From: Streptomyces sp. SID8374
GTDB taxonomy: Bacteria > Actinomycetota > Actinomycetes > Streptomycetales > Streptomycetaceae
DNA: 64,000 nucleotides
Reading direction: 5' to 3'
NCBI RefSeq assembly: GCF_009865135.1
Contig: NZ_WWGH01000002.1
Coordinates: 434,001-498,000 of the forward strand
Positions 33,245-42,119 of this stretch are shown one piece after another. Each line of letters starts with the position of its first letter. Within the stretch, counting starts at the first letter, position 1. The position numbers and the translations under genes are program-made. A model generated the notes under the pieces. That model was not told where the DNA came from. It saw only the letters and a list, made by a program, of their open reading frames with translations, and searched no databases.

Positions 33245-36200
33245 CTAACGCTCCTGGTTGTAGGTGTTACTGGTGTCCGACCCCGCGTTGCGCCCCCGCT
33301 GGATGCCCCGCCGCAGGTTGCTCAACCTGCCGCGGACGTCCTCGGGTGCGCGGGAGACCTGTGGGCCGCCCTGCTGGGTCTGCTCCGCCGTGCCCTCGAC
33401 CAGGTTGGCCTTGGGCACGCGCCGGGGGAGGCCGGAGGGGGTGATTCCGCCCGCCTTCGGCTCCCGGAGCTTCTCGGCCCGCTCCCAGCGCTCGTCGTTC
33501 GTCGAACGCCAGTCGTCGGTGCCGTCCCCGTCCGTCTGCGGGGCCTGCCGCTCTTCCTGCTGCGGCTGCCGCTGCGGAAGGGGAGCGGGCTGCTCGTTGC
33601 CGCGGCCGCTCGGCTGCCAGTGCTGCGCACCGCCGCGGCGAGGCAGACCGGCTTCGGTCAGCTCGTGGCCGGCGTTCGGGGCGGACCCCGGACGGTCGAA
33701 GCCTACGCGCTCCTGCGACGGTGCGGGAACGCTCGGAACAGATTCCGCCTCAGCCTGCCCAACCGGCTCAAAACTGTTCTGAAAACCGCTCTGAACAGGC
33801 CAGTCGTCCTGGTGGGACTGGTCGGTCGGGGCGGCGTAGCGGTCGGCGGCGTACGGGTCCTGCGGGTTCTCCGGAGCGGCATATGCCGCTTCCGCGTACC
33901 CCTCCTGAGGCTGTGCCCGCGGCCCGTTCTGCTCCTGCTGCTGCGGGTAGCCGTCCTCGGTGCCGTAACCCTGCTGCTCGTAGGAGCCGTTGTACGGAGC
34001 CTGCTGAACCGGGTCCTGGCCGTACTGCTCCTGGCCGTAGGACTCCTGCGCGTACCCCTGCGAACCGTTGTCGTACGGGTCCTGCCCGGCGTACTGCTCC
34101 TGCGCGAACTGCTGCTGCTCCTGGCCGTAACCCTGCTGCTCCTGGGAGCCGTCCGCGAACGGGGAGCCGGGGCCGGTCTGGGCCTCCAGCGCCGCCCGGC
34201 GCTCCTCGCGCATCAGCGAACGGTTGACCGGGTCCAGCTGGGCCGGGTCCGCCGGGACCTCGTAGCGCGAGTCGTCGAAGCCGAGCTCCGCCGCCGTACG
34301 CATCTGGCCGTGCTGCGGCGCCGGGTCGAAGGCGTTCTGCTGCTCCGGGATGATCGAGGAGACGGTGAAGTCGTCCTGCCCGGGCAGGGAGTCGCCGCTG
34401 CCACCGTGGGTGATCGCGTCCGGGAGCATGACCAGCGACGTCGTCCCGGCCTGCTCGCCCGAGGGGCGCAGCTGGACCCGGATGCCGTGCCGGTCGGCGA
34501 GCCGGCCGACCACGAACAGGCCCATGCGCTGCGAGACGGCGGCGTCCACCGTCGGCGGGTTGGCCAGCTTGTGGTTGATGTCGGCGAAGTCCTCGGCGGT
34601 GAGGCCGATGCCCTTGTCGTGGATCTCGACCATCACGCGGCCGTCGGGCAGCCGGGTCGCGGTGACGCGGACCTTGGTCTGCGGCGAGGAGAACGTGGTG
34701 GCGTTCTCCAGCAGCTCGGCCAGCAGGTGCACGAGGTCGGTGACGGCCCGGCCGTGGATCTCGGCCTCGGGCACACCGGACAACTCGATGCGCTCGTACG
34801 ACTCCACCTCGGAGGAGGCGGCCCGCAGCACGTCGACCAGCGGCACCGGCTGGTCCCAGCGGCGGCCGGGCTCCTCGCCGGAGAGGACGAGCAGGTTCTC
34901 GCCGTTGCGGCGCATACGGGTGGCCAGGTGGTCCAGCTTGAAGAGGCTCTCCAGCTGGTCCGGGTCCGCCTCGTTGTTCTCCAGGTCGGTGATGAGGGTC
35001 AGCTGGCCCTCGATGAGCGACTGGTTGCGGCGCGAGAGGTTGGTGAAGATCGCGTTGACGTTGCCCCGCAGCATGGCCTGCTCGGCGGCGAGCCGGACGG
35101 CCTCGCGGTGCACCTGGTCGAAGGCGCGGGCGACCTCGCCGATCTCGTCCTGCGTGGTGATCGGGATGGGCTGCACCCGGGTGTCGACCCGGCCCGGGTC
35201 GGTGCGGGAGAGCTGGTCGACGAGGGAGGGCAGCCGCTGCTCGGCGATGGAGAAGGCGGCGGTACGGAGCTGGCGCATCGCACGGCTCATCTGGCGGGCC
35301 ATGAGCCCGGCCAGGATGAAGGCGGCCAGCAGGGCGATGACGACGGCGAGGCCGTTGACGATGGCGTCCCGCTTGGCGTCGGAGGAGATCTTCGCGGCCT
35401 CGTTCACCGCCTTGGTGACGAGCTCGTCCTCGACGGTGGCGTACCCCTGGAACTTGGCGGTGGCGGCGGCCATCCAGGTCTCGGGCGTGATGCCCTTCTT
35501 CGCCAGATCCTCGGGGTCCTGGCCCTGGCCGATCTGCTGCGCCATGCCGTCGAAGACCGAGCCGTCGATGCTGGGCGGCGACACGAAGGGCTGACCGGCG
35601 GCCTCGGCCTGCTCACGGGCGGCCTTGAGCTGCCTGGCACCCTCGGCGGCCTTGCCCGTCATGACCTGCTTGAGGCGGTCGACGTCGGCCTGGGTACCAC
35701 CGGAGTTGAACTCGGCGAGGGCGATCTGCTCCATGTAGTTGTACGAGCCGAAGGCCTTGACCTGGTCGTTGTAGACGCCGGGCTTCTTGCTCGGGCGGAC
35801 CAGCAGGTGCATGCCGATGGAGCGCTGAAGCGATTCTGCGGCCTTGGCGAGCTCGATCGCGTAGACGGTACGGCCGTAGCTGGTGATGTTGCCGGTACCG
35901 AGGCCGAGCTCGTTGGAGAACTCCATCAGCGAGTGCTGGACCTGGGTGTAGCCCTCTTCGGTCTTCACCGGGTCCAGCGCCTGCGAGTAGGCGGCCTTGC
36001 GCAGCTCGGGGAGCTTGGGCTCCTCGCCCTTGAAGAGCTTGAGGCGGCGCTCCAGGCCCGGCTTGGCGGGCATCTCCTTCACCGCGTTCTCGAAGGCGGC
36101 CCGCGCCTCGTCCGTGGTGGCCCGGGTCTGCTCGACGACGTCGGCCTCCCGGTCGCCGGAGAGCAGCGGCTGGGCCGTGAGGTCCCGCTCGTCGAGGAGG

Positions 36201-36505
36201 GCCTGGCCGTAGTCGGAGGCGGCGCGCACGACGAGCGCGGTCTTCTCGGCCTCCTGCGCCTCGCTCCAGGTGTCGATGGACCCCTTCACCTGGAAGCCGC
36301 CCATGATCAGGCCGACGATGACCGGGATCAGGAGGATCGCGTTCAGCCGGGTGGCCACCCGCCAGTTGCGCGGGGCGAACCGGCTGGTGCTGCCACCGGC
36401 CGGCTCCGGCTCGGGCACCTGTGCAGGGGACGCCGCAGCGTGCGACGGCGGGGTGAAGTTGCCCCGCTCGGGCTGCACCGCGGAGCCCTCGTTGCTTCGC
36501 CTCAC
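33245..36505 (-). CDS. cvnA: Conservon sensor-kinase-like protein CvnA (left conservon)
   Basis: A 1086-residue membrane sensor. A membrane segment at residues ~54-73 and a second at ~375-397 flank an extracytoplasmic domain of about 300 residues that resembles a NIT (nitrate/nitrite-sensing) domain. A HAMP linker follows, then a histidine-kinase-like ATPase with N box LLAELLENATTFSSPQTKVRV (near residue 595), DKGIGL (G1) and MGLFVVGRLADRHGI (G2). No standard phosphoacceptor His is obvious, as usual for CvnA. The last ~370 residues are Gln/Tyr/Pro-rich and disordered, ending with the conserved LPRRVPKANLV and VRGRLSNLRRGIQRGR. It heads the operon. Confidence 0.95.
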   Translation of the reverse strand: MRRSNEGSAVQPERGNFTPPSHAAASPAQVPEPEPAGGSTSRFAPRNWRVATRLNAILLIPVIVGLIMGGFQVKGSIDTWSEAQEAEKTALVVRAASDYGQALLDERDLTAQPLLSGDREADVVEQTRATTDEARAAFENAVKEMPAKPGLERRLKLFKGEEPKLPELRKAAYSQALDPVKTEEGYTQVQHSLMEFSNELGLGTGNITSYGRTVYAIELAKAAESLQRSIGMHLLVRPSKKPGVYNDQVKAFGSYNYMEQIALAEFNSGGTQADVDRLKQVMTGKAAEGARQLKAAREQAEAAGQPFVSPPSIDGSVFDGMAQQIGQGQDPEDLAKKGITPETWMAAATAKFQGYATVEDELVTKAVNEAAKISSDAKRDAIVNGLAVVIALLAAFILAGLMARQMSRAMRQLRTAAFSIAEQRLPSLVDQLSRTDPGRVDTRVQPIPITTQDEIGEVARAFDQVHREAVRLAAEQAMLRGNVNAIFTNLSRRNQSLIEGQLTLITDLENNEADPDQLESLFKLDHLATRMRRNGENLLVLSGEEPGRRWDQPVPLVDVLRAASSEVESYERIELSGVPEAEIHGRAVTDLVHLLAELLENATTFSSPQTKVRVTATRLPDGRVMVEIHDKGIGLTAEDFADINHKLANPPTVDAAVSQRMGLFVVGRLADRHGIRVQLRPSGEQAGTTSLVMLPDAITHGGSGDSLPGQDDFTVSSIIPEQQNAFDPAPQHGQMRTAAELGFDDSRYEVPADPAQLDPVNRSLMREERRAALEAQTGPGSPFADGSQEQQGYGQEQQQFAQEQYAGQDPYDNGSQGYAQESYGQEQYGQDPVQQAPYNGSYEQQGYGTEDGYPQQQEQNGPRAQPQEGYAEAAYAAPENPQDPYAADRYAAPTDQSHQDDWPVQSGFQNSFEPVGQAEAESVPSVPAPSQERVGFDRPGSAPNAGHELTEAGLPRRGGAQHWQPSGRGNEQPAPLPQRQPQQEERQAPQTDGDGTDDWRSTNDERWERAEKLREPKAGGITPSGLPRRVPKANLVEGTAEQTQQGGPQVSRAPEDVRGRLSNLRRGIQRGRNAGSDTSNTYNQER

Positions 36506-36618
36506 TCGACCAACAACCTCTCGGCGTCGGCACCTACGTTGTGCCGGATCATTCGTTCAGGGCCGTAACTACTCGGGAGTTCGACGAATTGCAGCACGGG
36601 TACCGGCCCCCTTCCAAA

Positions 36619-36643
36619 CACTCGGAATCGATCATTCCGAGTG
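36619..36643. promoter_or_regulatory. Perfect 10-bp inverted repeat upstream of left cvnA
   Basis: Arms CACTCGGAAT and ATTCCGAGTG are exact reverse complements around a 5-base spacer (CGATC). It lies 114 bases before the cvnA GTG start on the minus strand, in a likely promoter region, and has no terminator-like T tract. It is a candidate operator. Confidence 0.55.
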
Positions 36644-36676
36644 GTCCACGCCTCAGATAAAACGGGCATAAAGAGC

Positions 36677-36700
36677 GAGCCCCGTCAAAAGGCGGGGCTC
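36677..36700 (-). terminator. Hairpin between conservons
   Basis: An 8-bp GC-rich stem (36677-36684 with 36693-36700) with a loop containing AAAA. Read on the minus strand it is followed by GCTCTTTAT, like an intrinsic terminator, and may back up the hairpin at 36776-36815. Confidence 0.5.
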
Positions 36701-36775
36701 ATGTGAGCGCAGTGGCACCGGGTGGATGCATCGGGTGGTGGCCCGGGGCCAATTCTCTGTCGAAACGTTATGAAT

Positions 36776-36815
36776 GCGGGGGCGGATCGTGTCAAACGAC
36801 ACAGGCCGCCCCCGC
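36776..36815 (-). terminator. Terminator of the right conservon
   Basis: A 10-bp perfect outer stem (36776-36785 with 36806-36815) holds an inner GTGTC/GACAC stem. It starts 53 bases past the cvnD stop at 36869 on the minus strand. Confidence 0.75.
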
Positions 36816-36868
36816 GTGACTACAACAACTTCCGTATGGCAAAAACGACTTACGCCTACGTGTCGGGA

Positions 36869-37450
36869 CTACTTCAGTCGTGCCATCAGAGCGTGCTCGA
36901 CCAGGGTGATCAGGCCGCTCTTGGCATCCGCACGATGCCGGGCGTCCGTGGTGATGATGGGTGCGTCCGGCCCGATCTGGAGCGCTTCGCGTACCTCGTC
37001 GGGGGTGTAGGGCTGGTGTCCGTCGAAGCCGTTGAGGGCGATGACGAAGGGGAGGCCGCTGTTCTCGAAGTAGTCGACGGCGGGGAAGCAGTCGGCGAGG
37101 CGGCGGGTGTCGACGAGGACGACGGCGCCGATGGCGCCGCGGACCAGGTCGTCCCACATGAACCAGAAGCGGTCCTGACCGGGCGTACCGAAGAGGTACA
37201 GGATCAGGTCCTGGTCCAGGGTGATGCGACCGAAGTCCATGGCGACGGTGGTCGTCGTCTTGTCCCCGGTGTGGGTCAGGTCGTCGATGCCCGCGGACGC
37301 GGACGTCATCACGGCCTCGGTGCGCAGCGGGTTGATCTCCGAAACGGCACCGACGAACGTGGTCTTGCCCACGCCGAAGCCGCCCGCCACCACGATCTTC
37401 GCGGAGGTAGTGGCGCGGGCCGTACCGCCGCTAGAGCTTGCGAAGTCCAC
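36869..37450 (-). CDS. cvnD: Conservon small GTPase CvnD (right conservon)
   Basis: A 193-residue Ras-like GTPase closing the right conservon. G1 (GGFGVGKTTFVG), G3 (FGTPGQDRFWF) and the degenerate G4 (ALNGFDG) match the left copy, which it resembles at 187 of 193 residues. Differences are near the N-terminus (TARA for AARS), at PIITTD for PILTTD, and at the last residue. The GTG start overlaps cvnC by 20 bases. From memory, this conservon corresponds to S. coelicolor cvn1, which affects development. Confidence 0.95.
   Translation of the reverse strand: MDFASSSGGTARATTSAKIVVAGGFGVGKTTFVGAVSEINPLRTEAVMTSASAGIDDLTHTGDKTTTTVAMDFGRITLDQDLILYLFGTPGQDRFWFMWDDLVRGAIGAVVLVDTRRLADCFPAVDYFENSGLPFVIALNGFDGHQPYTPDEVREALQIGPDAPIITTDARHRADAKSGLITLVEHALMARLK
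36965..37177. repeat. 213-bp perfect repeat, second copy
   Basis: This is identical to 31614-31826. The match is bounded by a T/C difference on one side and a G/A difference on the other. Confidence 0.9.
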
Positions 37451-37838
37451 TGAGCACCCTTTCGAGCAGTGTCACATCCGGCGCGCCGCCGGCCTCTCCA
37501 TTGCCCGGCTGGTGGATGGCCACCATGCCGGCTTCCGCCAGGTCCGCCACGAGGATGCGGGCGACACCGAGCGGCATCGACAGCAGCGCGGAGACCTCTG
37601 CCACCGACTTGACCTCACGGCAGAGGTGGCAGATCCGCTGGTGCTCGGGGAGCAGTGTCCCCAGATGCGCCGGGTCCGCGGTGGTGCTGACCAGTGCCTC
37701 TATCGCGAGCTGGTAGCGCGGCCGGGTCCGGCCACCGGTCATGGCGTAAGGACGAACCAGCGGCTGGTCGCCTCCCTCGTCGTACGACGCGTGGTGCAGT
37801 GCGCCGTACGGATCGGGTGAGGCGGGTGGCGGGGTCAT
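37431..37838 (-). CDS. cvnC: Conservon DUF742 protein CvnC (right conservon)
   Basis: A 135-residue DUF742 protein of ordinary length. After a short Pro-rich start (MTPPPASPDPYGALHHASYD) the domain is clear: PLVRPYAMTGGRTRPRYQLA, LLPEHQRICHLC, VAEVSALLSMPLGVARILVA and the C-terminal VTLLERVLSGLRKL. The ATG at 37838 has GGAGGATTC directly upstream. The frame overlaps cvnD by 20 bases. A gap of 135 bases separates it from the cvnB gene; I see nothing coding there. Confidence 0.94.
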   Translation of the reverse strand: MTPPPASPDPYGALHHASYDEGGDQPLVRPYAMTGGRTRPRYQLAIEALVSTTADPAHLGTLLPEHQRICHLCREVKSVAEVSALLSMPLGVARILVADLAEAGMVAIHQPGNGEAGGAPDVTLLERVLSGLRKL

Positions 37839-37973
37839 GAATCCTCCGGGCGTGACAGCAGGTTCTCGGCTTGCCGTCTGCAAGGGGCCGGTGAGGGGAC
37901 TAAGGCGGCCTGGCGGGTGAGGGTTGTGGGCATTACCTGGGGGGATCGTGTCGTGAATCCGCAGGACGGCCGC

Positions 37974-38396
37974 CTAATGGAGCAGACTGCCCTGGAGCTC
38001 GGCGCGGAGGTCGGGCGTGAGGACGGTGCCCGCACGGTCGACCAGGAGGGCCATCTCGTACCCGACCAGACCGATGTCGGCGTCCGGGTGGGCGAGGACG
38101 GCGAGTGAGGATCCGTCGGAGATGGACATGAGGAAGAGGAACCCGCGCTCCATCTCCACAACGGTCTGGCTGACGGCGCCGCCCTCGAAGATCCGTGAGG
38201 CGCCCGCTGTCAGCGACGTCAGACCGGAGGCCACGGCCGCCAGCTGATCGGCGCGGTCGCGCGGGAAACCTTCGGACATCGCCAGCAGCAGGCCATCCGC
38301 GGAGACCACCACCGTGTGGGACACCCCTGGGGTGTTGTCCACGAAGTTGGTGATCAGCCAGTTCAGATTCTGCGCGGCCTGACTCATGGGGCTCAA
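37974..38396 (-). CDS. cvnB: Conservon roadblock/LC7 protein CvnB (right conservon)
   Basis: A 140-residue roadblock/LC7 protein, likely regulator of the partner GTPase. It is almost identical to the left copy (Ser for Asn in GGAVSQTVVEMERG, Leu for Ile in FLFLMSIS, Thr for Ser in RAGTVLTPD, His at the end). The start is a TTG at 38396 if the left copy's length is kept, directly abutting the cvnA stop; an ATG three codons in (38387) is the alternative. Either way the reading is coupled to cvnA. Confidence 0.94.
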   Translation of the reverse strand: MSPMSQAAQNLNWLITNFVDNTPGVSHTVVVSADGLLLAMSEGFPRDRADQLAAVASGLTSLTAGASRIFEGGAVSQTVVEMERGFLFLMSISDGSSLAVLAHPDADIGLVGYEMALLVDRAGTVLTPDLRAELQGSLLH

Positions 38397-41300
38397 CTAA
38401 CGCTCCTGCTGGTGAGTGGGGCCGAGATGGATACTGCCGGTCGACGGGCCGTTGTTGGCCTGCCGTCCCTGCTGGATGCCCCGGCGGAGATTGGTCAGAC
38501 GACCGCGCACGTCATCGGGCGCACGCGAAACCTGAGGTCCGGACTGGTGATTCTGCTGCTGAGCGGTCCCCGGAACCAAATTGGCGCGGGGAACACGGCG
38601 GGGCAGCCCGGAAGTGGTGACCCCGCCGGCAGCCGGCTTCTTGACCCGCTCGGCCTGGCGTACGAGCTCGTCGTTGGGCGAGGCACGCCAGGAGCTGGTG
38701 ACCGGAGCCTCGGCCGCACCACGCCGGGGCATGGGCGGAACGGGTACGCCGGTGGGCTCGGGAGCGGCCGGCGCCTGCGGCTCGGCGCCCTGCTGGCCAC
38801 CCTGGCCGGGCCCGTGGAACCAGTTGGTCTCCAGGGTGTCGTACAGCGGCGTACGACCGTCCCCGGGACCGGCCGGCGGCAGGGCCTCCGGCTGCTGGGG
38901 GAGCGCGGGGCGGTACGGGGCTTCGCCCGCGGGGGACGCCGACGGACGCGGGGCGCCGAAGCCGTTGCCCTCCGGGCCGCGCTGACGCGGCGCGGGCAGC
39001 TGCTGGCCCTGGTTCTGCGGCGGCGGCGCGTTGAAGTCGGGCCGCGCGAACTGGGCGGTGGCCGCCGGGTCCTGGGCCTGCTGGCCGTACCCCTGGCCCT
39101 GGTTCTGCTGGAGCGGCGCGTTGAAGTCCGGCCGGGCGAACTGCGAGGTGGCGCCCGGGTCCTGGTGGCTGTCCGCCGGCCGCTGGTTCAGCGGGGCGTT
39201 GAACGCCTGGTCCTGGCCGGGGCCCGTCGGCCGGGCGAACTGCCCGGTTGTGTCGTGCTCCTCGTGGCCGCGCGGGGCGTCCACACCCCAGGCCGCCGCC
39301 TGCGGGCGCTGCTGCGGGTTGCCGCCGGGCAGCTCGGCCCGGGGACCGCCGGTGGGCGGCAGCTGACGGCCGGGGCCGCCGGGCTGCTGGAAGCCGCCCT
39401 GGCCGGGGCCGTTCTGCTCGTGCCGGGCCTGCTGGGGCTGCGGTACGCCGGGACCCTGCTGGTGCTGGCCCTGCTGCTGACCGGGGCCCTGCTGGTTCTG
39501 CGGGGCGAACGCGTTGGAGCGGCCGTTCTGGCCGGGGGAGGCCGGAGCGCCGTGACCGAACAGGTTGGGCTGGCCCTGCTCCGTACGGCCGGAGGCATCG
39601 CCCTGGCCGCGTGCGCCGAGCCGGGCGCCGTTGCCGAAGGCGCCGGAGAGGCCGCCGCCCTGGCGCTGCGGCTCCTGGCCCGGGAAGGGCTGGTTCGGGC
39701 TGCCCTGCGGGCCGTTGTTCTGCTGGCCCTGCTGGCGGCCGGGGGCGTTGTCCCGGGCGGGCAGGGCGGCACGCGGACCGGAGCCCGCGCCGACCTGGCC
39801 GCGCTGGCCGCCGGGGGCCGAGCCGAGGCTCTTGGCACCCGGTCCGCCCGGACCGCCGCCGAGCCCCGGACGCTGGCCGTTGCCCGCGCCGTTGCCGCCG
39901 GCGAGCAGGCCGCCGGGGGCGCCGCCGGGCTGCTGGCCCTGGCCCTGCTTGGACGGGGGCTGCTTGCCGCCGTGGGCGACATCGACGGGCAGCATGACCA
40001 GCGCGGTCGTGCCGCCGGAGTCGGAGGGGCGCAGCTGGATGCGGATGCCGTGGCGCAGCGACAGCCGGCCGACCACGAACAGACCCATGCGGCGGGAGAC
40101 CGAGACGTCGACGGTGGGCGGCTGCGCGAGCCGCTCGTTGATCGCCGCGAGGTCCTCGGGGGAGAGGCCGATACCCGTGTCGTGGATCTCGACGAGCACG
40201 CGGCCGTCGGGCAGCGCGTGACCGGTGACCCGGACCTTCGTCTGCGGCGAGGAGAACGACGTGGCGTTCTCCAGCAGCTCGGCGAGGAGGTGCACGAGGT
40301 CGTTGACGACCCGGCCGGCGACCTCGGTGGCGGGCACCGCGGAGAGTTCGATGCGCTCGTACTGCTCCACCTCGGAGGCGGCGGCACGGAGCACGTCGAC
40401 CAGCGGGACGGGGCGCGTCCACCGGCGGCCCGGCTCCTCACCCGCGAGGACGAGGAGGTTCTCACCGTTACGGCGCATACGGGTCGCGAGGTGGTCCAGC
40501 TTGAAGAGCGAGGAGAGCTGGTCCGGGTCGGCCTCGCGCGACTCCAGCTCGGAGATGAGCGAGAGCTGGCGCTGGATGAGGCCCTGCGAACGGCGCGAGA
40601 GGTTGGTGAACATCGCGTTGACGTTGCCTCGCAGAAGGGCCTGCTCGGCGGCGAGGCGGACGGCCTCGCGGTGCATGTCGTCGAAGGCCGCGGCCACCTG
40701 GCCGATCTCGTCCCGGGAGTGCACACCGACCGACTCGACGGAGGTGTCGACGTCCTGCGGGTCGGTCTCGGAGAGCTGCTTGACGAGCTCGGGCAGCCGG
40801 TCCTGGGCGACCCGGGTGGCGGTGTCCTGGAGGCGCCGCAGCGAGCGGATCATGGACCGGGCCACCACGAAGGCGCCGACCAGCGAGACACCGAGGACGA
40901 GGAGGATGACCGCACCGTTGATGATCGCCTCGCGCTGGGAGGCCTCGCGCAGCTCGCGCGCCTTGGCCTCCATGTCGCTGAGGAGGGTGGTCTCGATCGT
41001 CTTCATCGCGTCGATCTTCGTGGAGGACTGGTCGTACCAGTCCATGTACGAGCGCAGCTTCGCCCCTTCGATCCCGTTCGGGGTGTCGAGGATGTGCTTC
41101 GCGTACATGTTCGCCGCGTTGATCTCGGGGTTGTTGCCGTTGTCCAGCGGGGCCATCAGGTCCACCGCGCTCTCGCCGGTCGACCCGTAGATCGACTTGA
41201 ACGAGCTGATCGCGCGGGTTTCCTTGTCGAGGGCGTTGGAGCCGAACTGCTTGTCGTTCTCGTTGAGGTGCGCTTCCTTGACCGAGCCGCCGGGCAGCGC

Positions 41301-42119
41301 CGCCGCGATCACCGCACGCTGGATCGAGGCGTACTCCTTGGCGGAGGAGAACGCCGCCAGGGCACGGGTCCGCTTGATCATGTCCGGGTTGCTGGTCGCC
41401 TGGGCCATGTCCTGGGACAGGCTGAGCAGCGAGGTGATCAGCTGGCTGTACTGGTCGATGGTGTTGAGGGACGGTGCGCCGTCCTCGTACGCCGACTTGC
41501 GGATCGACCGGATGTCGCCGAGCTGGGAGGCGATCTGGGCGACGCTCGCGTGGATGCTCTCCAGCGCGTCGTCGTTCTCGAAGTCGCCGATCTCGTTGGT
41601 CGCGTCCAGGAACGCGTCCTTGGCCCGGTCGGTCTTCTCCCGGGGCTGGGAGACCTTGTAGTCGGTCGCCTTGGAGCCGTTGGAGAGCGGACCGGCGGAC
41701 TGGTCGCGCTCCACCTGGAGGGCCTGGGCGAGCGAGGTCGCCTGCTTGGTCATCTGGGTCAGCAGCTGCATGTGCTCCAGCTGCTGCATGTCGGTCATGG
41801 ACTCGTTGATCCTCAGACCGCCCAGGCTGGTCGCCGCGACCACGGGGAGGGCGAGGAGCGAGACCAGTCGCGTACTGATGCGCCAGTTACGGAGCGCTAT
41901 TCGCGACCCCGTGTCGACCGGGCCGCGGGAAGCGGGAGGCGTGCCCGGCTCGGCCCCGCCGCTCGGCGTGGAGCCCGGGCGCTGCGCACGGTCGCTGTTG
42001 TCGCCGGCAGCGGCCGGCCCGGGGTTCTGGGCGTGCTGGGGCGAGGAACCGCGGTCGGTCCCGCCGCGCGGCTCCTGTTCCGCCGGAGCGCTGCCATCCC
42101 TCTTGAAACGTCCCTGCAC
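38397..42119 (-). CDS. cvnA: Conservon sensor-kinase-like protein CvnA (right conservon)
   Basis: A protein of about 1240 residues. Membrane segments lie at ~84-103 and ~400-420, flanking an extracytoplasmic NIT-like domain whose sequence differs strongly from the left CvnA (for example EYASIQRAVIAAALPGGSVK), so it probably senses a different signal. The cytoplasmic part has HAMP, then RNGENLLVLAGEEPGRRW, N box LLAELLENATSFSSPQTKVRV (near 615), DTGIGL and MGLFVVGRLSLRHGI. The C-terminal ~500 residues are Gly/Gln/Pro-rich and disordered, with the conserved LPRRVPRANLV and VRGRLTNLRRGIQQGR near the end. The GTG at 42119 is chosen; an in-frame ATG at 42203 could extend it. Confidence 0.94.
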   Translation of the reverse strand: MQGRFKRDGSAPAEQEPRGGTDRGSSPQHAQNPGPAAAGDNSDRAQRPGSTPSGGAEPGTPPASRGPVDTGSRIALRNWRISTRLVSLLALPVVAATSLGGLRINESMTDMQQLEHMQLLTQMTKQATSLAQALQVERDQSAGPLSNGSKATDYKVSQPREKTDRAKDAFLDATNEIGDFENDDALESIHASVAQIASQLGDIRSIRKSAYEDGAPSLNTIDQYSQLITSLLSLSQDMAQATSNPDMIKRTRALAAFSSAKEYASIQRAVIAAALPGGSVKEAHLNENDKQFGSNALDKETRAISSFKSIYGSTGESAVDLMAPLDNGNNPEINAANMYAKHILDTPNGIEGAKLRSYMDWYDQSSTKIDAMKTIETTLLSDMEAKARELREASQREAIINGAVILLVLGVSLVGAFVVARSMIRSLRRLQDTATRVAQDRLPELVKQLSETDPQDVDTSVESVGVHSRDEIGQVAAAFDDMHREAVRLAAEQALLRGNVNAMFTNLSRRSQGLIQRQLSLISELESREADPDQLSSLFKLDHLATRMRRNGENLLVLAGEEPGRRWTRPVPLVDVLRAAASEVEQYERIELSAVPATEVAGRVVNDLVHLLAELLENATSFSSPQTKVRVTGHALPDGRVLVEIHDTGIGLSPEDLAAINERLAQPPTVDVSVSRRMGLFVVGRLSLRHGIRIQLRPSDSGGTTALVMLPVDVAHGGKQPPSKQGQGQQPGGAPGGLLAGGNGAGNGQRPGLGGGPGGPGAKSLGSAPGGQRGQVGAGSGPRAALPARDNAPGRQQGQQNNGPQGSPNQPFPGQEPQRQGGGLSGAFGNGARLGARGQGDASGRTEQGQPNLFGHGAPASPGQNGRSNAFAPQNQQGPGQQQGQHQQGPGVPQPQQARHEQNGPGQGGFQQPGGPGRQLPPTGGPRAELPGGNPQQRPQAAAWGVDAPRGHEEHDTTGQFARPTGPGQDQAFNAPLNQRPADSHQDPGATSQFARPDFNAPLQQNQGQGYGQQAQDPAATAQFARPDFNAPPPQNQGQQLPAPRQRGPEGNGFGAPRPSASPAGEAPYRPALPQQPEALPPAGPGDGRTPLYDTLETNWFHGPGQGGQQGAEPQAPAAPEPTGVPVPPMPRRGAAEAPVTSSWRASPNDELVRQAERVKKPAAGGVTTSGLPRRVPRANLVPGTAQQQNHQSGPQVSRAPDDVRGRLTNLRRGIQQGRQANNGPSTGSIHLGPTHQQER

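Larger units (their letters stand above)
36506..36868. other. Intergenic region between the two conservons
   Basis: These 363 bases hold the promoter of the left conservon and the end of the right one. They contain the 25-base inverted repeat at 36619-36643 and two hairpins (36677-36700 and 36776-36815). I see no gene. Confidence 0.7.

Noticed and set aside
32969..36568. A plus-strand open frame of about 1200 codons opposite the left cvnA and cvnB
   Set aside because: The minus strand carries clear conservon proteins with conserved motifs. The plus-strand product has Val/Gly/Arg-rich noise composition.
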